From Clostridia bacterium (GTDB lineage Bacteria > Bacillota > Clostridia > Christensenellales > Borkfalkiaceae): DNA of 64,000 nt. Shown here in pieces: positions 52,566 to 59,371 of the stretch. Under the pieces are notes generated by a model. It did not search any database and was not told the origin of the DNA. It worked only from the letters and a program-made list of their open reading frames with translations. Position 1 is the first letter of the stretch; each line of letters opens with the position of its first letter. Where the stretch lies: the NCBI GenBank assembly GCA_017507005.1, contig JAFWBT010000026.1, positions 1 through 64,000 of the forward strand, read 5' to 3'. The position numbers and the translations under genes are program-made.

Positions 52566-53090
52566 ATGAAAATTGCTATCGTAGGATATAGTGGCAGTGG
52601 AAAGTCTACCCTTGCTCAAATTTTATCTGAATTATACGGCGTTGATGCGCTTTACCTAGACGCTGTTCATTTTTTACCGCAATGGAAAGAGCGACCTCGT
52701 GAAGAAGAATACGAGCTTGTGAAAAAATTTTTAGATACGCATGAAAAAGAGGGGTGGGTGGTGGATGGTACGTATTCACGATTAGAGTTTCAGCGCCGTA
52801 TGGAAGAAGCCGACGAAATTGTTTTTCTTGATTTAAATCGATTTACTTGTCTTTTTCGTGCATTAAAACGTTATAAAAATAATAAAGGCAAAACTCGTGT
52901 ATCTATGGCAGAAGGTTGCGAAGAAAAGATGGATTTTTCTTTTGTCTGGTGGATATTGTGGGTAAGCAGACAGAAAAAACGCCGTAAAAAATTTGAATAT
53001 TTAATTAAAAACTATCCTCAAAAAATACGAGTTTTAAAAAATCAACGGCAGTTGGATAAGTATATCAAAGAAAAGAAGACGTTTATATAA
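52566..53090 (+). CDS. P-loop kinase-like protein (FlaR/adenylate kinase-related)
   Basis: A 174-residue protein with Walker A GYSGSGKST (7-15), the YLDAVHFLPQWKER segment and WVVDGTYSR, which match the topology-modulation (FlaR-type) AAA_17 nucleoside kinase-like group. The C-terminal half is basic. Its composition is more AT-rich than its neighbours (many AAA, TTT and ATT codons), which hints at separate acquisition. It starts 12 bp after dtd. Its substrate is unknown. Confidence 0.75.
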   Translation: MKIAIVGYSGSGKSTLAQILSELYGVDALYLDAVHFLPQWKERPREEEYELVKKFLDTHEKEGWVVDGTYSRLEFQRRMEEADEIVFLDLNRFTCLFRALKRYKNNKGKTRVSMAEGCEEKMDFSFVWWILWVSRQKKRRKKFEYLIKNYPQKIRVLKNQRQLDKYIKEKKTFI

Positions 53091-53092
53091 AA

Positions 53093-53131
53093 AAGACGCG
53101 TGCATTTTATAACGGCGCGTCTATATTTTTT
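53093..53131 (+). terminator. Terminator after the P-loop kinase gene
   Basis: AGACGCG (53094-53100) pairs with CGCGTCT (53116-53122), followed by a T-rich stretch. Confidence 0.7.
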
Positions 53132-53162
53132 ATAAAACCGAAAAAATTTTTCATAAAATCTC

Positions 53163-53191
53163 TTGACAAACAATACTATGCAATGTATAAT
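53163..53191 (+). promoter_or_regulatory. padR promoter with flanking dyad
   Basis: TTGACA (53163-53168) and TATAAT (53186-53191) are 17 bp apart. ATACTAT (53173-53179) and ATAGTAT (53204-53210) form an inverted repeat bracketing the -10 box. This is a likely site for PadR autorepression. Confidence 0.75.
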
Positions 53192-53221
53192 ATATCGTAA
53201 AGAATAGTATATGGTGTAGAT

Positions 53222-53530
53222 ATGGATGCGCAATTAAAAAAAGGTTTATTAGAAATATGTGTGCTATCAGCGATAGAGAAAGAGGAAACGTACGGCTATA
53301 AGATTATATCCGATCTTTCTCCATACGTAAAAATATCCGAATCGACGTTGTATCCTATTTTGCGGCGATTAGAACAATGCGGCGCGGTGAAAACGCGATG
53401 TATGGAATTTAACGGGCGATTGCGAAGATATTTTTCCATTACGGGTATCGGCAAGGGGAAAATAGCGGAATTTATTGAAGATATGCAGCAATTTGAAAGA
53501 ATAAAACATTTTATTTTAGGACGGAAATGA
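53222..53530 (+). CDS. PadR family transcriptional regulator
   Basis: A 102-residue winged-helix regulator: LLEICVLSAIEKEETYGYKIISDL and SESTLYPILRRLEQCGAV are the PadR hallmarks. Its stop overlaps the start of the DUF1700 gene by four bases. The PadR-DUF1700-DUF4097 trio is a common membrane-stress module in Firmicutes. The dyad at its promoter suggests that it represses this operon. Confidence 0.9.
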   Translation: MDAQLKKGLLEICVLSAIEKEETYGYKIISDLSPYVKISESTLYPILRRLEQCGAVKTRCMEFNGRLRRYFSITGIGKGKIAEFIEDMQQFERIKHFILGRK

Positions 53531-54117
53531 AAATGACGTATAAAACGTGGGAACGAAAGTTTTGTTGGGCACTCAGGGGGTTGCCGAGAGAAGAACGTGA
53601 GCAGGCAATCGCGTATTATCGTGAAATGTATGGCGAAAAACGCGCCAACGGCAAAACGGAAGAAAGTATTTTGAGAGAGTTTGGCGATCCGAAAATTTGC
53701 GCGAAGGACATTGTAGACGAGGAAAAAGCCTCGCTAAAAGGCAAAGAAAAAGGGAAAGATATAGGCGTAAAGAAACAAGAACGAAACGCTGGCGGCGGCT
53801 CTTCCATTGCGGAATATATTTCGCTGTTTTTTGTCAGTCTTATTTTGGTATTGCCGCTTACCTGCGCGGCGCTGGGCGTCATCGTAGCGTTTGGCGCGGT
53901 GAGTATCAGCGGTTTAGCGGCGGTGCTCGGCGGCGCGGCTTTTATATGTATATGCCCGTTTGCAGGATTGACGTGGGTTGGCGTTTTAGCGAGCATTGGA
54001 GGCGGTATCGCCGCGGTGGGGTTAGGATTTTTGCTTTTTGTCGGCTTTTTCTATGCGACGAAATATAGCGCAATCGGCGTTTGGAAAGCCTTGAAAAATC
54101 TTTATATAAGGAGATAA
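53527..54117 (+). CDS. DUF1700 (HAAS) membrane protein
   Basis: A 196-residue protein. The N-terminal HAAS domain (about 1-75) has the helical pattern REEREQAIAYYREMYGEKRANGKTEESILREFGDPK. A Lys-rich linker follows, then three or four transmembrane helices made largely of Ala, Gly, Val and Leu. It starts within the padR stop and lies four bp before the DUF4097 gene. HAAS proteins are thought to signal through the partner PadR. Confidence 0.88.
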   Translation: MKMTYKTWERKFCWALRGLPREEREQAIAYYREMYGEKRANGKTEESILREFGDPKICAKDIVDEEKASLKGKEKGKDIGVKKQERNAGGGSSIAEYISLFFVSLILVLPLTCAALGVIVAFGAVSISGLAAVLGGAAFICICPFAGLTWVGVLASIGGGIAAVGLGFLLFVGFFYATKYSAIGVWKALKNLYIRR

Positions 54118-54121
54118 AAAA

Positions 54122-55072
54122 ATGAAAAGGATTATGAAAACGTTCACGAAACTTGGCGTATGTTTATTCCTTGTGGGGAGTATTATATTTACGACGGCAA
54201 TGTTTGCGGCGTGTTGGGATTGGTCGAAATTGTCGAATATCGTGTACGAGGATAAGACGTACACCGTTTCCGCGGACGAAGTGGATAAAATCGCGCTGGA
54301 TATCGAGTCGGGTAAGCTGGAAATCGAGCAGACGGACGACGAAAATATTACGGTGGAGTACTATATCGGCAGGTCGAAAAACGGCAAAGAACGTATTTCT
54401 ATAAAGCCCTCGCTTTCGGACGGAGTCTTGACGATAAAACAAAAAGTCGGCTTTGTGATCTTTAATTTCACAGAGAAAAAAGCGGTTGTGAAAATCCCTG
54501 CGGATAAAACTTTGGAATTGTCTGCGGAAGTTGCCTCGGGCGAAATAACGTTGGGAAACGTAGAGGAACAGTATGCGTTCTCTTCGTTAAAACTCAATGT
54601 AACATCGGGCGAGATTTGCGTGAACAGTGCTGTGACGGCGGAAAAAGTTTCTATGTCGGTGACGTCGGGGGAGATTTCCATTAAAAACGCAATGACGTCG
54701 GCAGGAAATGTCAGTATAAAAGTAACGTCGGGGGATGTGGAAATCAACGGTGCTTTGACGGCGGAAAATATCAGTATGAGCGTAACGTCGGGGGATATCG
54801 ACGTTAATAGCGAGGTGACGGCAACGAGCGCCACTTTGAGTGTAACGTCGGGAAAAATAGATGCCTACGGCGGTGTGTTGGCTGCGGATAAGGTAGAGGC
54901 GAAAGTGTCCTCGGGAGATATAAAAATAGCTATGAAAGGCAAGAAAGAGGTCTATTCCTACACCTGCAAAGTTGGCTCGGGGGATAGCAATATCTCGTCG
55001 TATATCGCAGGAGATAAGACGATAAAGGCGACGGTTAGCTCAGGCGATATTCATATAAAATTCAAAGAATAA
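54122..55072 (+). CDS. DUF4097 family beta-helix protein
   Basis: A 316-residue protein with an N-terminal membrane anchor (about 10-30) and a DUF4097 domain. The domain is built of repeated VTSGE/VTSGD turns about every 18-21 residues (at least eight copies, from ASGEITLG to VSSGDIHIKF), predicting a beta-helix outside the membrane. It completes the PadR-HAAS-DUF4097 set. The role of the family is poorly known; surface sensing or adhesion is proposed. Confidence 0.87.
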   Translation: MKRIMKTFTKLGVCLFLVGSIIFTTAMFAACWDWSKLSNIVYEDKTYTVSADEVDKIALDIESGKLEIEQTDDENITVEYYIGRSKNGKERISIKPSLSDGVLTIKQKVGFVIFNFTEKKAVVKIPADKTLELSAEVASGEITLGNVEEQYAFSSLKLNVTSGEICVNSAVTAEKVSMSVTSGEISIKNAMTSAGNVSIKVTSGDVEINGALTAENISMSVTSGDIDVNSEVTATSATLSVTSGKIDAYGGVLAADKVEAKVSSGDIKIAMKGKKEVYSYTCKVGSGDSNISSYIAGDKTIKATVSSGDIHIKFKE

Positions 55073-55142
55073 TATGGCTGACAGCGCGCGTTCTTTTTTA
55101 AAAAGCACGGCGAAAAAGTTCTGATTCCCTTTAAAATAAAGG

Positions 55143-55213
55143 ACTCTACTCACGGTAGAGTGGGCATTCTACGCATAGTAGAGTGTCATTTGTCATAGGG
55201 TAGAGTGACAAAT
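55143..55213 (+). promoter_or_regulatory. Three tandem hairpins with GTAGAG repeats
   Basis: Hairpin 1 pairs ACTCTAC (55143-55149) with GTAGAGT (55155-55161) around TCACG. Hairpin 2 pairs ATTCTAC (55166-55172) with GTAGAGT (55178-55184) around GCATA. Hairpin 3 pairs ATTTGTCA (55188-55195) with TGACAAAT (55206-55213), loop TAGGGTAGAG. GTAGAG recurs at 55155, 55178, 55200 and 55221. It could be an untranslated RNA element or an array of operator sites in front of the GT8 gene. Confidence 0.6.
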
Positions 55214-55286
55214 TGTGGTAGTAGAGAACAAAAACAAATGATTAGGTTGTCTTTTTTTGGTAATTGCGATAAAATAAAATAGCGAA

Positions 55287-55324
55287 GTTACGGTGCTGGT
55301 TTTTTTTTACGCCTTTGCCGTAAC
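55287..55324 (+). promoter_or_regulatory. Hairpin in the leader of the GT8 gene
   Basis: GTTACGG (55287-55293) pairs with CCGTAAC (55318-55324), and the loop contains a long T run. It lies between the GTAGAG hairpins and the GT8 start. The function is unknown. Confidence 0.45.
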
Positions 55325-55366
55325 GACGAAATAAAAAGAAATGCACCAATTAAGGAACTTGAAAAA

Positions 55367-56446
55367 ATGCAGACTGAAAACGTGACGAAAATTTATAGAA
55401 AAGGCTGGAATGAGGCAGACGTAGAGCTTTTAACGCCGCTCAAAGCGGACAGAGGCGAATCCAAGGCAGCCGAAAATAAAAAAGGCGAACGGAAAGCAAA
55501 AAAAGGTATCGTGCCTATTTTCTTTGCGACGGACGACAACTATTTGCCGTTCCTTTCGATAACGTTAGAATCCATTTGGGAAAATTCCTCCCGCGAATAC
55601 GATTACGTGATGTACGTGTTGCACTCGGGCGTGCGTAAGGAATACGAAGAAAAGATACTCCGCTATAACGAAAAAGAGGGCTTTTCCATTTCTTTTGTGG
55701 ACGTTACCGAGCCGTTGAAAAAGATTTCCGCGCACCTGCATATGCGCGATTATTACACCTGCACGACGTATTTCCGCATCTTTATTGCGAGTATGTTCCC
55801 GCAGTACGACAAGGCAGTGTATCTCGATTGCGACACCGTTGTTTTGGGCGACGTTAGCGAATTGTATCATTACGATTTGGGGGATAATCTGCTCGGCGGC
55901 GCGCCTTGCGAGGGGGTAAACAGTTTTCAAATCTATAAAGATTACGTATCCAAAGTGGATGGCTTAAACCCCGATTTCTTCTTTAACGCAGGCGTTATTT
56001 TGATGAATTTGAAAGCGTTTAGAGAGGAAGGATTCTACGAACAGTTTGCCGACCTTTTGAAAAAATACAAATTCACGGTAATCCAAGACGAAGATTATCT
56101 CAACGTGTTGTGTCAAGACCGCGTTTTGCGGTTGCCGAGGGCGTGGAACAAATCGCCCGTTGCACCCGACGTTTTGCCGAGGGAAGATTTGCGTATCGTA
56201 CATTATTTGATGACGTGGAAGCCTTGGCATTACAGCGATATTCCCTATCAGGAATATTTTTGGGAGTATGCGGAAAAGACGGAATTTTACGATTTGTTGA
56301 AAGGTATGAAAGATAGCGCAACGCCTGAAAACGTCGAAAAGGATAAGCAGGTGGAGGCGAACCTCAAAGCGTTAGCCAAGAGCGAAATCGACCGCGTTGA
56401 CGGCTATTTCAAAACGTACGGAAAATGCTACGGTAAAAAGGCATAA
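55367..56446 (+). CDS. GT8 family glycosyltransferase
   Basis: A 359-residue enzyme. A polar 48-residue N-terminal extension precedes the GT-A fold, which has IFFATDDNYLPFLSITLESI and the metal DxD in YLDCDTVVLGD (Asp154, Asp156). It also has FFNAGVILMNLKAF, QDEDYLNVL and the late HYLMTWKPWH. It has no transmembrane helix. Members transfer glucose or galactose from UDP-sugars. The next two genes look like lipid acyltransferases, so glycolipid or wall-polymer assembly is plausible. Confidence 0.9.
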   Translation: MQTENVTKIYRKGWNEADVELLTPLKADRGESKAAENKKGERKAKKGIVPIFFATDDNYLPFLSITLESIWENSSREYDYVMYVLHSGVRKEYEEKILRYNEKEGFSISFVDVTEPLKKISAHLHMRDYYTCTTYFRIFIASMFPQYDKAVYLDCDTVVLGDVSELYHYDLGDNLLGGAPCEGVNSFQIYKDYVSKVDGLNPDFFFNAGVILMNLKAFREEGFYEQFADLLKKYKFTVIQDEDYLNVLCQDRVLRLPRAWNKSPVAPDVLPREDLRIVHYLMTWKPWHYSDIPYQEYFWEYAEKTEFYDLLKGMKDSATPENVEKDKQVEANLKALAKSEIDRVDGYFKTYGKCYGKKA

Positions 56447-56470
56447 AAAAGAACAGAAAAGGGGTATACC

Positions 56471-57385
56471 ATGGACGAGACGAAGCTTGCGCCCGACCGA
56501 ATCGAGGTGCTGAAAAAGATAGAGGAATACGAACGGGCAGGGCGGTTTGACGAGGACGTGGAGAATGATCCCCCCGCGCCTGAATTGTTGCCTGATAAGG
56601 TGGACTATCTCTGCAAAAAATGGACGAGTAAAATTTCTCGCCGCATTGCAAACCGCGTGGGGGATAGGTTCTTTTTGAATCTTATCAAAAAGGATATTCT
56701 CGTAATCGACGGAGTGGAAGGCGAAGAACATTTATCGGCGCTTGCGAACGGCGCGGTGATTACGTGTAATCATTTTTCGGCGTTTGACAATTACGTAGTG
56801 TTCCACTGTATTCGTAAGCATTTGCCGAGAAAATATTTGTATAAGATTATCCGCGAGGGGAATTATACGAATTTCCCCGGGCTGTACGGATTTTTATTCC
56901 GTCATTGTAACACGTTGCCACTTTCTAGCAATCGCCGTACAATGATGAATTTTATGTCGGCGGTGAACACGCTCCTTAAAAGAGGGGAGAGTATTCTCAT
57001 CTATCCCGAACAAGGTATGTGGTGGAATTACAAAAAACCCCGTCCTTTCAAGGTGGGCGGTTTTAAAATGGCGTATAATGCAAACGTGCCCGTGTTGCCT
57101 ATGTTTATCACAATGACGGACGATACGCGCTTGGGGCCTGACGGCTATCCTATTCAGCGTTTTATCTTGCATATTATGCCGCCTATCTATCCCGACAAAA
57201 CGCTCGGTGGCAAGCTCGGCGCGGAAAAGATGCGTGACGAAGCGTACGCGCTGTGTAAGGCAAAATACGAGGAAGTATACGGCGTGCCGCTCGTGTATAC
57301 GACGGAAACAGCGTCGGAAACGGCGACGGAAACCGTGGAAAATGCTGCGGCTAAACTCGAGCAGGGCGAGAACGTGGCAAACTGA
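56471..57385 (+). CDS. PlsC-type lysophospholipid/1-acylglycerol acyltransferase
   Basis: A 304-residue protein. The HX4D motif is NHFSAFD (His101, Asp106), the acceptor motif equivalent to FPEGTRS is YPEQGMWW (about 179-186), and NVPVLPMFI completes the PlsC domain. N- and C-terminal extensions are polar, and the tail is Thr/Glu/Ala-rich. It would esterify a glycerol-phosphate or sugar headgroup at the membrane. It starts 25 bp after the GT8 gene. Confidence 0.85.
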   Translation: MDETKLAPDRIEVLKKIEEYERAGRFDEDVENDPPAPELLPDKVDYLCKKWTSKISRRIANRVGDRFFLNLIKKDILVIDGVEGEEHLSALANGAVITCNHFSAFDNYVVFHCIRKHLPRKYLYKIIREGNYTNFPGLYGFLFRHCNTLPLSSNRRTMMNFMSAVNTLLKRGESILIYPEQGMWWNYKKPRPFKVGGFKMAYNANVPVLPMFITMTDDTRLGPDGYPIQRFILHIMPPIYPDKTLGGKLGAEKMRDEAYALCKAKYEEVYGVPLVYTTETASETATETVENAAAKLEQGENVAN

Positions 57386-57398
57386 CGAGGAAGAACAA

Positions 57399-57989
57399 AT
57401 GAAACTGTATTTGACGATTATAGCGGCGTGCATTTTGCTTATTTCCGCTATCGTGTCCTTGGCGTGCGAAGTGGGCTTTTTATCGACGATAGGGTTTACG
57501 ACGCTGGCTGTGGTGGCGGTGATAGCCGTGGACGGATTTGTTTCGGGTATGGCGAGGATGATGCCCAAAGCCATCGCAAGACACGATGCAAAGATTTACG
57601 TCGTTTCCGCAAAGGAAAAGAAATTTTATGAAAAACTGAAAATTCGCAAATGGAAGGATAAAGTGCCTGAAATCGGGCATTTTACGGGCTTTCGGAAGAA
57701 TAAGATTGCCGATCCCAAGAGTGTGGAATATCTCGAACGTTTCCTTTTAGAAGCGTGCTACGGCGAAGTGGGGCATTTTTTCAGCCTATTTTTCGGATTT
57801 GCGATTTTGTTGCTGTTTCCTATCAGCGACGTTTGGTTTGCAATTTCTATTCCCGTGGCGATTATCAACGTGCTTTTAAATTTGCCCTCGCTGTTTATCT
57901 TGCGCTATAATTCTTACAAACTAGAAATACTGCGAAAGAGCAATTTACGAAAACAAAGCCGAGAAAAAACGGCAGACGAAACCATTTAA
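57399..57989 (+). CDS. Membrane protein similar to CrtO-type glycosyl-carotenoid acyltransferase
   Basis: A 196-residue protein with about four transmembrane helices (about 5-25, 28-46, 128-146, 150-172). The soluble middle KFYEKLKIRKWKDKVPEIGHF and the VEYLERFLLEACYGEVGH stretch resemble the glycosyl-4,4'-diaponeurosporenoate acyltransferase family. No carotenoid genes are present here, so a different lipid acceptor is likely. I use the ATG at 57399 after GAGGAAGA. It forms an operon with the GT8 and PlsC-like genes. Confidence 0.65.
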   Translation: MKLYLTIIAACILLISAIVSLACEVGFLSTIGFTTLAVVAVIAVDGFVSGMARMMPKAIARHDAKIYVVSAKEKKFYEKLKIRKWKDKVPEIGHFTGFRKNKIADPKSVEYLERFLLEACYGEVGHFFSLFFGFAILLLFPISDVWFAISIPVAIINVLLNLPSLFILRYNSYKLEILRKSNLRKQSREKTADETI

Positions 57990-57995
57990 AAGAAT

Positions 57996-58030
57996 ATCCG
58001 TACGAAATTCGTGCGGATTTTTTATTTTTT
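57996..58030 (+). terminator. Terminator of the GT8-PlsC-CrtO operon
   Basis: ATCCGTACGA (57996-58005) pairs with TCGTGCGGAT (58009-58018) with one wobble pair, followed by a T-rich run. Confidence 0.85.
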
Positions 58031-58114
58031 GATATAAAAATCATAGCCGTTTAACGGTGCGAAACAAAGGGTATATACAATAGCCTAAAAAATGCAAAAT
58101 TTTACAAAAGGATA

Positions 58115-58134
58115 GGGGCATGTACGCGTTGAAA
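58115..58134 (+). repeat. Dispersed CATGTACGCGTTGAA motif, site G (intergenic)
   Basis: Reads GGGGCATGTACGCGTTGAAA, preceded by GATA instead of a fifth G. It is not inside a known gene. Confidence 0.75.
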
Positions 58135-58200
58135 TGGTTTTTGGGTAAAAAAGACGTCGTGTGTTCGTTCAAAAAAGACTATTTTTTACGGCGCGATTAA
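58120..58200 (+). CDS. Possible 26-residue peptide starting in the dispersed motif
   Basis: ATG at 58120 opens a 26-codon frame (MYALKWFLGKKDVV...FLRRD) that ends at TAA 58198-58200. It would be a small basic peptide with an aromatic start. The upstream GGATAGGGG could act as a ribosome-binding site but is only a few bases from the ATG. Evidence is weak: it may simply be motif sequence that happens to be open. Confidence 0.2.
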   Translation: MYALKWFLGKKDVVCSFKKDYFLRRD

Positions 58201-58245
58201 AAAGGCTGTGAAAAAATGCCAAGAAAAAAAACGAAAAAAAATTAA

Positions 58246-58283
58246 AAAACTTTCTGAAAAATAAAGGGAAAGAAGAAAGTTTT
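58246..58283 (+). repeat. Hairpin upstream of dgt
   Basis: AAAACTTTCT (58246-58255) pairs perfectly with AGAAAGTTTT (58274-58283), 18-base loop. No T run follows. Its role is unknown. Confidence 0.5.
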
Positions 58284-58346
58284 GTCGAAATAATAATTGT
58301 AGATTTTTATTTAAAATAAGGAAATACGTACAAGGAGGGAAAAGAC

Positions 58347-59369
58347 GTGGGAGAAAAAATACTTTGTGTTCGCGAACAGGTATGTGCGAACGAGGAAAAA
58401 TTCCTTTCGCCGTATGCAAAACGCTCGGCGGATAGTAAGGGCAGAGAACGCGAGGAAAAGCTCTGCGATTTTCGCACCGATTTCCAGCGCGACCGCGATA
58501 GAATTATTTACAGTAATTCGTTCAAACGCTTGAAAAACAAGACACAGGTCTTTTTCGCGCCTGAGGGGGATCATTACATCACCCGCCTCACGCACACCTT
58601 GGACGTATCGCAAATTGCCCGTTCGATAGCCCGTTCTTTGGCTCTCAACGAAGACCTCGCCGAGGCGATTGCCTTGGGACACGATCTTGGCCATACGCCT
58701 TTTGGACACGTGGGCGAACGCGTGCTGGACAAGCTGGCAGATTGCGGCTTTAAACACAACGTACAGTCTGTTCGCGTGGTGGACGTCATTGAAAAAGGGG
58801 GCAGAGGGCTTAACCTCACTGCCGAGGTGCGCGACGGGATATTACAGCATAAGAGCTCGGGTAAGCCCGCAACGTTAGAGGGTGAGGCGGTGTCGCTTGC
58901 CGACCGTATCGCCTATATCAATCACGACATAGAGGACGCGATTCGCGCGGGGATTTTAAAGGACGAGGATTTACCCAAGGGTGCGGTGGAAACGCTCGGC
59001 CATATCACGAAAGAGCGTATCAATACGGCGATTACGGATATTTATCAGCAGTCGAAAGGTCAGCCGCACGTGAAGATGTCGGAAGAAGTGATGTCGGCAA
59101 CGAACGAGCTGCGTACGTTTATGTTTGAAAGGGTGTACGAGCTGGCGAATAAATCCATACAGGAACGCTCCCAACGTATGCTTTCGCAGATGTTCGCGTA
59201 TTTTAAAGAACATTTGGATAAACTGCCCCCGCCCTATTTACAGCTACTGGATAATTACGACAAAGAAAGAGTGGTGTGCGATTATCTTTCGGGTATGACC
59301 GACCGTTACGCAATCAGCGTTTTCGAGAGCCTGTTCATCCCGTCCACCTTCTCGATAGGAGGTGTGTAA
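58347..59369 (+). CDS. dgt: Deoxyguanosinetriphosphate triphosphohydrolase-like protein
   Basis: A 340-residue HD-domain phosphohydrolase removing triphosphate from dNTPs. The metal ligands are in RLTHTLDV (His83) and ALGHDLGHTPFGH (His112, Asp113), with a further Asp in AYINHDIEDA. The start is GTG at 58347, with AAGGAGGG upstream. It precedes dnaG by two bases, an arrangement frequent in Clostridia. Confidence 0.92.
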   Translation: MGEKILCVREQVCANEEKFLSPYAKRSADSKGREREEKLCDFRTDFQRDRDRIIYSNSFKRLKNKTQVFFAPEGDHYITRLTHTLDVSQIARSIARSLALNEDLAEAIALGHDLGHTPFGHVGERVLDKLADCGFKHNVQSVRVVDVIEKGGRGLNLTAEVRDGILQHKSSGKPATLEGEAVSLADRIAYINHDIEDAIRAGILKDEDLPKGAVETLGHITKERINTAITDIYQQSKGQPHVKMSEEVMSATNELRTFMFERVYELANKSIQERSQRMLSQMFAYFKEHLDKLPPPYLQLLDNYDKERVVCDYLSGMTDRYAISVFESLFIPSTFSIGGV

Positions 59370-59371
59370 CC

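Larger units (their letters stand above)
57990..58346 (+). other. Intergenic region with motif copy, small reading frame and hairpin
   Basis: This 357-bp AT-rich gap holds the terminator at 57996, a copy of the dispersed motif at 58115, a 26-codon reading frame that begins inside that motif (58120-58200), and a 10-bp hairpin at 58246-58283. No promoter for dgt could be placed with confidence. Confidence 0.6.

Noticed and set aside
55143..55226. GTAGAG repeats as a CRISPR array
   Set aside because: Repeat unit is only six to eight bases, spacing is 21-23 nt without unique spacers, and no cas gene is present.
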